Of a stretch of DNA of 64,000 nucleotides, positions 1-8,170 are shown piece by piece. The first letter of the stretch is position 1. Each line of letters opens with the position of its first letter. Made by a program: the position numbers and the translations under genes. This DNA is from Bacteroides cellulosilyticus (GTDB lineage Bacteria; Bacteroidota; Bacteroidia; Bacteroidales; Bacteroidaceae), in the NCBI RefSeq assembly GCF_020091405.1, contig NZ_CP081903.1, forward strand, positions 2,170,001 through 2,234,000, in the 5' to 3' direction. The notes beneath the pieces were generated by a model. It was not told the DNA's origin, did no database searches, and worked only from the letters and a program-made list of their open reading frames with translations.

Positions 1-420
1 GCTCTTCAGATGTCCGCGTTCGCAGGTTTTCAGTTCCGGCAGCATGGTGTAAGTCATTTGCACGAAGTCGCTGTCTTTTTCACCATTCACAATGCAAAGG
101 GTGTGCATATCTGAGTTTTCGCACAAGTATTCCAGTTCTGCTTGTTTGTAGTTGGTGTTTACGGTGACATAGACGGCACCTATTTTGGCGCAGGCATACA
201 GAAGAGTAAGCCAGTCGGGTACATTAGCGGCCCATATACCTACATGGGTACCGCGTTCCACTCCGATAGAAATTAGTCCTTTTGCCATGTCGTCTACCCG
301 GCGGTTGAACTGGCTCCAGGTGAAGCGCAGGTTACGGTCGGAATAAACGATATATTCTTTGTCGGGCGTAGTTTCTGCCCAATGCTCCAGCCATTGGCCG
401 AGCGTTCTTTCGTATAACAT
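1..420 (-). CDS. AMP-dependent acyl-CoA synthetase (N-terminal part, cut by window edge)
   Basis: Only the first 140 codons are inside the window; the gene runs off the left edge. The start is the ATG at 420, reading MLYERTLGQWLEHW. The segment has the N-terminal features of AMP-binding (ANL) fatty-acid CoA ligases: TPDKEYIVYSDRNLRFTW, GVERGTHVGIWAANVPDW and ACAKIGAVYVTVNTNY, the last two being typical of the substrate entry half of the N-domain. The family activates a fatty or aryl acid with ATP and loads it on CoA. It lies downstream of, and on the same strand as, an XRE/cupin regulator, 94 bases away, so it is probably cotranscribed and controlled by it. The substrate cannot be told, and the P-loop-like AMP motif and C-domain are outside the window. 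Confidence 0.88.
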   Translation of the reverse strand, partial: MLYERTLGQWLEHWAETTPDKEYIVYSDRNLRFTWSQFNRRVDDMAKGLISIGVERGTHVGIWAANVPDWLTLLYACAKIGAVYVTVNTNYKQAELEYLCENSDMHTLCIVNGEKDSDFVQMTYTMLPELKTCERGHLKS

Positions 421-514
421 AGAAATAAGAATTAAGAATGAAGAATGAAGAATTGAGCTGCGCTATAAGGATGCCGCATGGCTAATTCTTCATTCTTTAT
501 TCTTTATTATTAAT
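421..514. repeat. 7-bp-period inverted repeat between regulator and acyl-CoA synthetase
   Basis: The entire gap between the two minus-strand genes is one imperfect inverted repeat. The left arm (about 424-457) is a run of degenerate heptads (GAAATAA, GAATTAA, GAATGAA, GAATGAA, GAATTGA). The right arm (about 480-514) is the complementary run (TAATTCT, TCATTCT, TTATTCT, TTATTAT). The loop holds a further short pairing (TGCG with CGCA). As RNA it would form a long AU-rich hairpin between two cistrons. Elements with the same period are seen at 19338-19440 and 27103-27143. Confidence 0.8.
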
Positions 515-1090
515 TTAAATCGGTGTATAGATTACTGCAAGAATCTTGGCAGCCTGTCCTTCATAAGCATGCACGTGGTGGGGAACGATGGAGTCGTAAT
601 AGATGCTATCTCCTTCTTCAAGCAGATATGTATTTTTGCCGTAACTTATTTCCATGATACCTTCCATAACCATTATAAACTCTTCACCTTCGTGAGAGGA
701 GAGTACGAAATCACTATCTTCCGTAGCAGCTACATCGATGATAAACGGCTCCATGTGCCGGTCCGCTTTCGACTTGGACAGGGAATGATATTCCATGTGC
801 TTACGGCTCTGGATAGCATTATTGGAGAAGCTGATACTGTCTTTGGCTTCCGTCTTGCGGCAGATGGCCGGACCCGTTTCATCCTGATCGTCAAGGAAAG
901 TCCCCAGGCGTACACCCAGAACACGTGCTATTTTGATAAGTGGAGCCAGTGATGGCAAGTCAATGTTATTTTCAATGCGTTCAATCTGTTCTACGGCTAA
1001 ACCGGAACGTTCGGCCAATTGCTCAATGCTGATTGACTGGCTTTCACGGAGTGACTTTATCTTTTCTCCGACAATCTTGCTTGTATCCAT
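515..1090 (-). CDS. XRE-family transcriptional regulator with cupin sensor domain
   Basis: 191 residues. An N-terminal helix-turn-helix of the XRE/HTH_3 type (about residues 6-68; IKSLRESQSISIEQLAERSG, then IERIENN) is followed by a linker and a C-terminal cupin_2 barrel (about residues 110-190; EGEEFIMVMEGIMEISYG, then HHVHAYEG). Proteins of this two-domain type bind a promoter through the HTH and a small ligand in the cupin pocket. The gene precedes the acyl-CoA synthetase on the same strand, so a ligand linked to acid activation is a reasonable inference but not shown. A TATTTTTG -7 box lies on the minus strand at 1141-1148, about 50 bases before the ATG. Confidence 0.9.
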   Translation of the reverse strand: MDTSKIVGEKIKSLRESQSISIEQLAERSGLAVEQIERIENNIDLPSLAPLIKIARVLGVRLGTFLDDQDETGPAICRKTEAKDSISFSNNAIQSRKHMEYHSLSKSKADRHMEPFIIDVAATEDSDFVLSSHEGEEFIMVMEGIMEISYGKNTYLLEEGDSIYYDSIVPHHVHAYEGQAAKILAVIYTPI

Positions 1091-1140
1091 AATTAATAAT
1101 GTTTTTCGCCTATTAGGTTATAAATTGTATTGTTAAGGCA

Positions 1141-1171
1141 CAAAAATAAAACAAACTTTTACTTGGTGCAA
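1141..1171 (-). promoter_or_regulatory. promoter of the XRE/cupin regulator
   Basis: On the minus strand TATTTTTG (1141-1148) fits the Bacteroides -7 consensus TAnnTTTG. TTGC at 1168-1171 stands 19 bases upstream in the -33 position (consensus TTTG). Predicted transcription start is near 1135. Confidence 0.55.
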
Positions 1172-1481
1172 CAATCCGTGCGGAAAAGTTTCGCGTCCGG
1201 ATAAAAAGAGACTGTATCTTCTTCATGTCTCTCTTGTTTCTATAAGAAGGAAGAAGAGAGCGAAGAAGGCGCGATTTATCATTTTGACAATTTGTATTTT
1301 CTGTTGGCTGAGAGTGCGTTATATCCGTCCAGCAACCTCTACGCACCAAAGCAAGCAAACGAAAAGCCACAAATGACAGGCTGATAGTGTAATATCGAAA
1401 TGTTTACATCTTTTTTAGGTTGAAATATCTACGCCAAAGCACACTTATAAGTCTTCGTCATGAAGCAAACAAGTGTTTTGT

Positions 1482-1569
1482 CTGTAAGTAGTAAGTCTTT
1501 TACCCGTAAGTAGTAAGTGTTTTACTTATAAGTAGTAACCCTTTCACCCATAAGTAGTAACCCTTTTTT
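1482..1569. repeat. tandem array, four units of 22 bp
   Basis: Four head-to-tail units start at 1482, 1504, 1526 and 1548, each exactly 22 bp. All share the core TAAGTAGTAA (AAGTCTTTTAC, AAGTGTTTTAC, AACCCTTTCAC and AACCCTTTTTT style endings). Units are diverged but in perfect register. The array lies between the regulator's promoter and a pseudogene. Confidence 0.85.
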
Positions 1570-1729
1570 GCATAAGTTGCCCGGAAATGCGGATGAATAT
1601 GCGGAAATAGGGTATTCTTATTCTTTATTTATTCGCCGAATACTTTGGAATGCAACTTTATCAAAAGACATGCGTTAGATTAATCGGGCATATAGCGTTA
1701 ATTTGATACGGAAAGCTATAAATTGCTAA

Positions 1730-2811
1730 CTAATCTGCCAACCACTTCCATACAGGAATCACTTTTATGCTTATTCCATCCTGCTCAATAGTCTCTTCCT
1801 GATCTTTGCTGATAATTAAAGCGGTGCTTATGTTCATGAAACGGGAAAGGCTGACAAGGGCATTGACTTCCCTGTTTCGCGTCTGCTCGTCGCGGAGAGA
1901 ATAGGAAACTTGGATAGCCAGCCCGGCGTCGGGAACTACGAAATCTACTTCTACATTCTTATTGTAATAAAAGAGTGCTTCTCCATATTGTTTATAGAGA
2001 TGGATAGCTACAATATTTTCAAGTAGTTTGGTTTCCGGCTGAAAGAGGAACAGGTTGAGGATGCCGTTGTCGTAGAAATAATGTTTCTTCGTTCCTTCTC
2101 TCTGTGGGATGGAATCATTGAAATTGCAGAGAGAGAAGATGAGATAAGCGTCGTGCAGATAACCTAAATAGCTGGAGATTGTTTCGCGGGTCACTTTGCT
2201 TCCATCTCCTTGCAAGATGTTCTGCAATCTTTTGATGGCTATTGGCTGAAGTACACTATCGGCCAGCTTGCGTACTAACAGACGCAGGCTTTGTTCATTT
2301 CTTACGTTGTTTCTAATGACAATGTCCGAATAGAGTATTTTTTGATATAAGGAGGTGAGCCAGGCGCGCTTGTCTGTGTAACTGAAGCTTTCGGGTAAGC
2401 CTCCATTGTAGAAGTAACGCTACCCGTGATGAAAACTTGCCGTTTCTCATCTGCCAGCCGGCGTGCGAAGTGCTCCCATCCTTCTATATTCTGTATTTCG
2501 TCCAGAAAGATGATAGGCTCGAAGGCGAACATTTCTTTGTAACATTCTACAATCAGATGAAGTTCTTCCTTTTTAATATCCGTAATGCGTTCGTCCTCAA
2601 AGTTAATGAAGAGAATTTCTTGTTTACTATGTCCATCTTTTAGCAGTTGCTGTATATGCTGGTAGAGCATATAAGTTTTGCCGGCACGGAGGATACCCAC
2701 AAATACATAATTACCATTTTCTTCAATGGATACTTTACGGGGCAATAGCTTCACCTGGCTAATGAACTCTTGCTGGTTCAGAATGATTTGTTTGATGATG
2801 TCTTTTTCCAT
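1730..2811 (-). pseudogene. AAA ATPase/DUF4143 protein broken by an internal deletion
   Basis: Two frames together make one family member. The N-terminal frame (2811 down to about 2415) has the P-loop VGILRAGKTYM (usual GxRRxGKS/T), the Walker B region PIIFLDEIQNIEGW and the sensor-like QVFITGS. The C-terminal frame (about 2425 to 1730) reads RYFYNGGLPESF, then the DUF4143 part with YLGYLHDAYLIF, YFYDNGILNLFL and NVEVDFVV. In intact relatives some 50-60 residues separate ITGS from the GGLPE motif; here they are joined within a few bases at about 2425-2430 and the frame changes. This is an out-of-frame internal deletion, so the product cannot be functional as a whole. The family is an archaeal/bacterial ATPase of unclear role, often strain-variable. 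Confidence 0.85.
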
Positions 2812-2969
2812 ACTTCAGCTTGCTTGACATGCAAAATATAGGAAATAATTCTATAAAGTGCATATTTTACTTGAAATGTGTCTTCTATAGAAGTCATAAT
2901 AGGAGGAAGATCTGTCTTGTATAGCTTTTGTGCTTATTTATTGTATAAGGATCGGAGACATTTGGAAAC

Positions 2970-3003
2970 AAAAAAGGGAAGCTTTTTAACGGCTTCCCTT
3001 TTT
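2970..3003 (-). terminator. rho-independent terminator of rpsO
   Basis: Inverted repeat AAAAGGGAAGC with GGCTTCCCTTTT around a short loop, ending in a T-run on the minus strand, just after the rpsO stop. The same stem sequence is reused at 21816-21848. Confidence 0.8.
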
Positions 3004-3027
3004 AATGCTTTTGCTGCAAGTAACGGA

Positions 3028-3297
3028 TTACTTACGCAGACCGAGCTCTTTAATGATGGCACGATATCTGGTGATGTCGCGATCCTTCAGGTAGTTCAGC
3101 AACGCACGGCGTTTTCCTACCAACATTGTCAAGGCTCTTTCAGTACTATAATCTTTTCTGTTGAGCTTAAGGTGCTCAGTCAGGTGGGAAATACGGTATG
3201 AAAACAATGCTACTTGGGCCTCAGCTGAGCCTGTATCAGTGTTAGACTTTCCGTACTTGCCAAAGATTTCTTGCTTTTTAGCAGCGTCTAAATACAT
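3028..3297 (-). CDS. rpsO: 30S ribosomal protein S15
   Basis: 89 residues, the normal length for bacterial S15. It carries the conserved GSAEAQVALFSYRISHLTEHL segment (typical GSPEVQVA..RI..LTEHLK), the KDYSTERALTMLVGKRRALL region, and LNYLKDRDITRY near the end. S15 binds 16S rRNA at the central-domain three-way junction and helps start assembly of the platform of the small subunit. It is monocistronic here: its own promoter lies at 3342-3372 and a strong terminator follows at 2970-3003. It is divergent from typA. Confidence 0.97.
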   Translation of the reverse strand: MYLDAAKKQEIFGKYGKSNTDTGSAEAQVALFSYRISHLTEHLKLNRKDYSTERALTMLVGKRRALLNYLKDRDITRYRAIIKELGLRK

Positions 3298-3341
3298 AAC
3301 TTTTAATTAAATTGATATATAAATTTTCTCTTACGAGGCTG

Positions 3342-3372
3342 CAAAGATAGAGATAATCTTTTATACTGCAAT
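3342..3372 (-). promoter_or_regulatory. rpsO promoter
   Basis: On the minus strand TATCTTTG (3342-3349) is a perfect TAnnTTTG -7 box. ATTG (3369-3372) sits 19 bases upstream as the -33 element. It is back to back with the typA promoter. Confidence 0.7.
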
Positions 3373-3424
3373 GATATTCAATGAAATTTTTCTCTTGCTG
3401 CAACTATATCTAATGCAAAATTCG

Positions 3425-3432
3425 TACCTTTG
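3425..3432 (+). promoter_or_regulatory. -7 box of the typA promoter
   Basis: TACCTTTG fits TAnnTTTG, 23 bases before the ATG at 3455. No good -33 element is seen at the usual spacing. Its position shows that translation cannot start at the upstream in-frame ATG at 3371. Confidence 0.6.
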
Positions 3433-3454
3433 CATCCAAATATATAGGTATTGT

Positions 3455-5254
3455 ATGCAAAATATTAGAAACATTGCAATCATTGCCCATGTTGACCATG
3501 GGAAAACGACGCTTGTCGACAAGATGCTCTTGGCGGGAAATCTGTTCCGCAGCAACCAGAGCACAGGTGAATTAATGCTGGATAACAACGACTTGGAACG
3601 TGAACGAGGGATAACGATCCTTTCTAAAAACGTTTCTATCAATTACAAAGGAACTAAAATCAATATCATTGATACTCCGGGACACAGTGACTTCGGAGGT
3701 GAAGTGGAGCGTGTATTGAACATGGCAGACGGATGTATCCTGTTGGTGGATGCTTTCGAGGGTCCGATGCCCCAGACACGTTTCGTGTTGCAGAAAGCTC
3801 TGCAGATTGGTCTGAAACCCATCGTTGTGGTGAACAAGGTAGATAAACCGAACTGCCGTCCGGAGGAAGTATATGAAATGGTGTTCGACCTGATGTTCAG
3901 CCTTGAAGCTACGGAAGATCAGTTGGACTTCCCCGTTATTTATGGTTCTGCGAAGAACAACTGGATGAGTACGGACTGGAAGACTCCTACTGATAATATC
4001 TTCGCGTTATTGGACTGTATTGTAGAGAATATACCGGCTCCCACGCAGTTGGAAGGTACTCCGCAGATGTTGGTGACTTCTTTGGATTATTCTTCTTATA
4101 CCGGACGTATTGCCGTAGGCCGTGTACATCGTGGTACGCTTAGAGAGGGGATGAATGTATCTCTGGCTAAGCGTGACGGAAGTTTTGTGAAATCAAAAAT
4201 CAAGGAACTGCATACATTTGAAGGTATGGGACGTGCGAAGGTATCGGAAGTTTCTTCCGGTGACATCTGTGCGTTGGTAGGTATCGAAGGCTTTGAGATC
4301 GGTGATACGATCTGTGACTTTGAAAATCCGGAAGCATTGCCGCCTATCGCTATTGACGAACCGACTATGAGTATGTTGTTCGCCATTAATGATTCTCCTT
4401 TCTTCGGTCGTGATGGTAAGTTTGTGACTTCTCGTCATATCCATGACCGTTTGATGAAGGAATTGGATAAGAACCTTGCCTTACGCGTACGTAAAAGTGA
4501 AGAAGATGGTAAATGGGTAGTTTCCGGTCGTGGTGTACTTCATCTTTCTGTATTGATTGAAACCATGCGTCGTGAAGGTTATGAGCTTCAGGTTGGTCAG
4601 CCGCAGGTTATCTTCAAGGAGATTGACGGTGTGAAGTGTGAGCCGATTGAAGAACTGACAGTAAATGTCCCCGAAGAATATTCCAGTAAGATTATCGATA
4701 TGGTAACCCGTCGTAAGGGTGAGATGGTGAAGATGGAGAGTGCAGGCGAACGTGTAAACCTGGAATTCAATATGCCTTCGCGTGGTATCATCGGTTTGCG
4801 TACAAATGTACTGACTGCTTCTGCCGGTGAAGCTATTATGGCACACCGTTTCAAGGAATACCAACCGCACAAAGGTGAAATCGAACGTCGTACCAACGGC
4901 TCTATGATTGCCATGGAAACGGGAACAGCTTTTGCTTATGCCATTGATAAATTGCAGGATCGTGGTAAGTTCTTTATCTTCCCACAGGAGGACGTGTATG
5001 CCGGACAGGTGGTAGGTGAGCACTCTCATGATAACGACCTCGTGATTAATGTTACGAAATCCAAGAAGTTGACGAATATGCGTGCTTCCGGTTCGGATGA
5101 TAAAGTTCGTCTGATTCCGCCTGTACAGTTCTCTTTGGAAGAGGCTTTGGAATATATCAAGGAAGATGAGTACGTAGAGGTTACACCGAAGGCAATGCGT
5201 ATGCGTAAAGTGATTCTGGACGAGATAGAACGTAAACGTGCGAATAAGAATTAA
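3455..5254 (+). CDS. typA: ribosome-associated GTPase TypA/BipA
   Basis: 599 residues from the ATG at 3455 (MQNIRNIAIIAHVDHG). The frame is open further upstream, but that part lies before the promoter and is not typical of the family. GTPase motifs are G1 AHVDHGKTTLVDK, G2 RERGITI, G3 DTPGHSDFGGE and G4 NKVDKP; then come domain II, the EF-G-like domain III and V modules, and a C-terminal domain specific to BipA (FKEYQPHKGEIERRTNGSM, ITKSKKLTNMRASGSD-like region). TypA binds the 70S A site and 30S and assists ribosome assembly and translation under stress. It converges on the 5347-7408 lipoprotein pair, with a terminator between. Confidence 0.97.
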   Translation: MQNIRNIAIIAHVDHGKTTLVDKMLLAGNLFRSNQSTGELMLDNNDLERERGITILSKNVSINYKGTKINIIDTPGHSDFGGEVERVLNMADGCILLVDAFEGPMPQTRFVLQKALQIGLKPIVVVNKVDKPNCRPEEVYEMVFDLMFSLEATEDQLDFPVIYGSAKNNWMSTDWKTPTDNIFALLDCIVENIPAPTQLEGTPQMLVTSLDYSSYTGRIAVGRVHRGTLREGMNVSLAKRDGSFVKSKIKELHTFEGMGRAKVSEVSSGDICALVGIEGFEIGDTICDFENPEALPPIAIDEPTMSMLFAINDSPFFGRDGKFVTSRHIHDRLMKELDKNLALRVRKSEEDGKWVVSGRGVLHLSVLIETMRREGYELQVGQPQVIFKEIDGVKCEPIEELTVNVPEEYSSKIIDMVTRRKGEMVKMESAGERVNLEFNMPSRGIIGLRTNVLTASAGEAIMAHRFKEYQPHKGEIERRTNGSMIAMETGTAFAYAIDKLQDRGKFFIFPQEDVYAGQVVGEHSHDNDLVINVTKSKKLTNMRASGSDDKVRLIPPVQFSLEEALEYIKEDEYVEVTPKAMRMRKVILDEIERKRANKN

Positions 5255-5302
5255 AGAATAGTGGAGATGGGTTAATAAACTTATCAAACCTAACGGAAAA
5301 GT

Positions 5303-5341
5303 AAAGGTGGACTTTCAAATCGAATGCCCACCTTTTCTTTT
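5303..5341. terminator. terminator between typA and the lipoprotein gene
   Basis: Stem AAAGGTGG (5303-5310) with CCACCTTT (5328-5335) around a 17-base loop, followed by a T-rich run on the plus strand. It ends typA and may also serve the convergent minus-strand gene. Confidence 0.75.
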
Positions 5342-5346
5342 TTATT

Positions 5347-6351
5347 TTAGTTTCCTCCTTGCCAGGGTAAATCTTCCTGGGCACTGTTTTCCAGTTCGGT
5401 TTCTTCTACATGGATGCTTACATTGCTTCCTGTACCAAAATGATCGATATCGGAAATGACAATCGTATGCATATAATTTCTCTTGAAATTGATAGCATAG
5501 TTTAATATATCCTCGGCTTCTTTTCCTGTCCGGTGCACGGTGACTTTAACACGGGCGTTATCAGTCAGAATCTTTCCTGTTTCAACAAGAGTCGTCAAGG
5601 TTCTCATAGAAACCATAAGCTCGGGTGATTCTTTCTTATCAGGAGTCAACCATACAGTCGGTGCACCATCTATTTGGATTTCCAGTTTACAATCAGCTTG
5701 TAATCCGTTCTGTTTGAATTGTACACCGAAATACCGGCGATAAACTTCCAGTGTATTTGTCTGGTCGGCCGTTACGGTCAGCTTGTCGATGAGACCATGG
5801 TATCTTTGAATAAAAGGACGGGTATAATTGCTCTGTCCGCTGGTTCCTATTTTGGAGTTTTCAAGATCGAAAAGATATTCTTGTGTGCCATCCGGTCGTT
5901 CGGCTGTAATGAACTTATTGGTGATTGTACCTAACTTTGGATCGTTTCCTTTGCTGAGTGTCAGTGGATAAAGTGTCCCATCTTTAGTCAATAATGAGTC
6001 CTTTCCTTCTTTTATCATAGTACACGAGATGCGGTATTGATATCCGTCGAGGACATTCAACTTCAGATTCCCTGCTTTGATATTGTCAAAGATGCCATAA
6101 GCATAAGGCTTTTGAGTGACTGACCCGTTGGGATTCTGTATGAGCATGGCTACATTTATACCAAAAATCTCTTTCGAAGCATCGGCACGGCTCATTGGTT
6201 TTTCTGTGAGGGAACACTCGCCACCTATATTAAGGTCCAGCTCAGTGTAAGTAGGCTCTTTCTCTTTATAAACATCTTCTCCTTTAAGGCAAGATTGCAG
6301 AATCTGACTTAGGACGACTAATCCCGCTAAAATTAAATGTTTTGTTTTCAT
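5347..6351 (-). CDS. lipoprotein, possible fimbrillin-fold surface protein (copy 1)
   Basis: About 334 residues from the ATG at 6351 (MKTKHLILAGLVVLSQ), chosen because a type II signal peptide with lipobox LQSC follows at once. The open frame extends 32 codons further upstream but into the end of the neighbouring gene. After the lipobox come a short linker and SRADASKEIFGINVAM, then IFDNIKAGNLKLNVLDGYQY. This resembles the start of Bacteroidales fimbrillin/Mfa-like lipoproteins, but no signature is decisive. The next gene upstream is a clear paralogue with the same plan (SRAT, VNVF, YATGLFEDIS, GLIEGYIYRF), 16 bases away and on the same strand. They probably form one transcript and sit in the outer membrane. 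The function is unknown. Confidence 0.7.
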   Translation of the reverse strand: MKTKHLILAGLVVLSQILQSCLKGEDVYKEKEPTYTELDLNIGGECSLTEKPMSRADASKEIFGINVAMLIQNPNGSVTQKPYAYGIFDNIKAGNLKLNVLDGYQYRISCTMIKEGKDSLLTKDGTLYPLTLSKGNDPKLGTITNKFITAERPDGTQEYLFDLENSKIGTSGQSNYTRPFIQRYHGLIDKLTVTADQTNTLEVYRRYFGVQFKQNGLQADCKLEIQIDGAPTVWLTPDKKESPELMVSMRTLTTLVETGKILTDNARVKVTVHRTGKEAEDILNYAINFKRNYMHTIVISDIDHFGTGSNVSIHVEETELENSAQEDLPWQGGN

Positions 6352-6367
6352 ATATCTGTTTGTTTGA

Positions 6368-7408
6368 TTATCCAATGTTTTGATGTTCTTCTTCTGTGGG
6401 ATCCAAATCGGTGTTGTCTCCTTCAAATGAGATAGAAGTATTTTCATCGTAATGCTTATCTATATTTATAATCTTTATCAGATTCTTTTTATTTCGTTGA
6501 ATAGTAATGGATTGGTTTGAGATAATGCTAGTCCATTCTTCAGCGTTCTTTGGGCGGTAATAGACGTTGATAGGCAGATTTTCTGTGGCGTTGATATTGC
6601 CGTTTCCGATGTTGGCGACATTTTGTAGAGAAAACAGCCTCTCTTCCGACATGGAAAGGGAAGTGGTGGCATCGGTACATTCTATGAGAAATGCTTTGGC
6701 ATTGCTGGTTTCTACTTTGATGGAATCTCCTATAGATAAGTTCTCAGCTGCAAATCGCAGGGTATAATATGCTCTTTTCAGTTCAATAGAAACGAACTTT
6801 ACCGGACGATTGCCTTCAACTACGGGATCGGCATTGATCAAGTCAAGTGTTGCGCTGCCATAAAAGCGATGTGTGTCCGTAGGACGTTCACTGATGTCAT
6901 TGGCTTCCAGGTGCATCGCTCCTTTATAAATGTGTTGATGGAAATTCTGGTTTTCATTTAGAGGATTGATGGAAATAACCAGCTTATTGGTGACAGCAGC
7001 ATCTACCCGTTTATCTGTTGTGATAGAAAATGGGAGTCCGAAATATCCATTGTTGTTATAAGGAAGTTCATTCTTTTTCAGGAAGGTGCAGTCGAACCGA
7101 TAAATGTATCCTTCAATCAGTCCGATGCTTATATCTGAAATATCTTCAAAAAGCCCAGTTGCATAAGGCTGAAAGGCAGAACCCTTTTTCCAGAAAACAT
7201 TAACTGCATAAATACCGGCTTCCTGAACTGTAGCTCTGCTTAAAGGTTGTGAATCATATTCCAGAGAAGGTCCGATTTGTAGGCCTATCCAGATTTCTTT
7301 TCCATTGATATCAGGAGTATTATTCTCATCAGAGCACGATGAGAATAATATCATCCAGATAAGAGCTATAAATAAGCTATGTGTATCTGCTATTTTCATA
7401 CATTTCAA
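6368..7408 (-). CDS. lipoprotein, possible fimbrillin-fold surface protein (copy 2)
   Basis: 346 residues from the ATG at 7408; an in-frame ATG three codons later is an alternative. A hydrophobic leader runs to the lipobox FSSC, so it should be lipidated. The body matches the downstream copy in order: EIWIGLQIGPSLEYDSQPLSRAT, then VYAVNVFW-like, QPYATGLFEDIS and EGYIYRFDCTF. Identity is modest, so the duplication is old. It is the first gene of the two-gene unit, with a TACATTTG -7 box at 7420-7427. The role may be a pilus or adhesion subunit or a related surface lipoprotein; this is inference. Confidence 0.65.
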   Translation of the reverse strand: MKCMKIADTHSLFIALIWMILFSSCSDENNTPDINGKEIWIGLQIGPSLEYDSQPLSRATVQEAGIYAVNVFWKKGSAFQPYATGLFEDISDISIGLIEGYIYRFDCTFLKKNELPYNNNGYFGLPFSITTDKRVDAAVTNKLVISINPLNENQNFHQHIYKGAMHLEANDISERPTDTHRFYGSATLDLINADPVVEGNRPVKFVSIELKRAYYTLRFAAENLSIGDSIKVETSNAKAFLIECTDATTSLSMSEERLFSLQNVANIGNGNINATENLPINVYYRPKNAEEWTSIISNQSITIQRNKKNLIKIINIDKHYDENTSISFEGDNTDLDPTEEEHQNIG

Positions 7409-7419
7409 GTGTTATCCTA

Positions 7420-7427
7420 CAAATGTA
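7420..7427 (-). promoter_or_regulatory. -7 box upstream of the lipoprotein pair
   Basis: TACATTTG on the minus strand, 12 bases before the ATG at 7408. A TTTG lies upstream but at 15 bases spacing, shorter than the usual 19-21. Confidence 0.45.
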
Positions 7428-7480
7428 GTAAATAATCTTATGCAAATGGAGATGACAATGCAGAATCTTTAAAAAAATCT

Positions 7481-8125
7481 TTAATCTATAAATTTAATCT
7501 TCTCCGCATTTCTCGGCTTAGCTGCCGGAGTTTCATCCGGATAACCGAATGCGATGCAATAGAGCAACTCATATCCTTCCGGAATATCGAGTCTCTTCAA
7601 ATATTCTGCTGCATCCGGTGTGGAGTTTATAAATCGTGTCGGTCCTCCTAAACAACAAGAACCTATACCCATAGACCAAGCTGAGAGAATCATGTTCTCA
7701 CCCAGTAAACCACAGTCTATCTGTGACAGATCATAAGACTTGTCATTGGCGATAAATACTATTGTAGGAGCATTGCGGAACATATTTTTGAAGTTAGGAT
7801 CTTCAGCGGCTTTCGGATTCTGTTTCTTGTAAACTTCGGTGATACCATTGATAAAATCCGGATTATCCACTACCCGGATTGCCCAGGACTGCTTGTTCTG
7901 ACCGTTGGGGGCATTGATACCGCAGTTCAGTATAATCTGCATAGTATCGCGGTTCACTGCTTGCGGCTTGTATTTACGAATACTGCGGCGTGACATCATA
8001 TTCTCAATTACTGCATTTTCATTGCTTGCTTTCTCAGTCACAGTTGTACTCTCTTTTACTTGCATGCCGCATCCGCAGCACAGCAACAGGCTGGCACCTG
8101 CTAACATCAATTTGATACTTTTCAT
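7481..8125 (-). CDS. nitroreductase-family protein with lipoprotein signal
   Basis: 214 residues. The first 19 are a signal sequence ending in a lipobox-like LCCGC, then an acidic linker, then the nitroreductase fold: MMSRRSIRKYKPQAV (FMN-binding RRS.R.Y..), NAPNGQNKQSWAIRVV, PTIVFIANDKSYDLSQIDCG, and SWSMGIGSCCLGGP near the C-terminal FMN site. The family reduces nitro groups, flavins or quinones with NAD(P)H through bound FMN. Exporting such an enzyme as a lipoprotein is unusual, since FMN and NAD(P)H are cytoplasmic; lipid-anchored versions are nevertheless seen in Bacteroidales. The -7 box TAGCTTTG is at 8152-8159. Confidence 0.88.
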   Translation of the reverse strand: MKSIKLMLAGASLLLCCGCGMQVKESTTVTEKASNENAVIENMMSRRSIRKYKPQAVNRDTMQIILNCGINAPNGQNKQSWAIRVVDNPDFINGITEVYKKQNPKAAEDPNFKNMFRNAPTIVFIANDKSYDLSQIDCGLLGENMILSAWSMGIGSCCLGGPTRFINSTPDAAEYLKRLDIPEGYELLYCIAFGYPDETPAAKPRNAEKIKFID

Positions 8126-8151
8126 ATTGCTTTGTTTAATATTGGTTTTCG

Positions 8152-8159
8152 CAAAGCTA
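8152..8159 (-). promoter_or_regulatory. -7 box of the nitroreductase gene
   Basis: TAGCTTTG (TAnnTTTG) on the minus strand in the short gap after the MutS-type gene, 26 bases before the ATG at 8125. Confidence 0.5.
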
Positions 8160-8170
8160 ACAAAAAAGAT

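Larger units (their letters stand above)
1091..1729. other. gene-less stretch with a tandem array
   Basis: No convincing coding region. It holds the regulator promoter on the right-reading side and the 22-bp array at 1482-1569. An open frame on the minus strand at 1113-1370 overlaps the promoter and has no recognisable protein features. Confidence 0.7.

Noticed and set aside
1113..1370. Minus-strand open frame of 85 codons
   Set aside because: Overlaps the promoter of the regulator gene, odd composition, no domain or start signal.
1482..1569. CRISPR array
   Set aside because: Units are contiguous without spacers, diverged, only 22 bp long, and no cas genes are present; the same holds for the arrays at 12389, 50856 and 51157.
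3371..3454. N-terminal extension of TypA by 28 codons
   Set aside because: It covers the -7 box TACCTTTG and the family starts at the conserved QNIRNIAIIAHVDHG segment.
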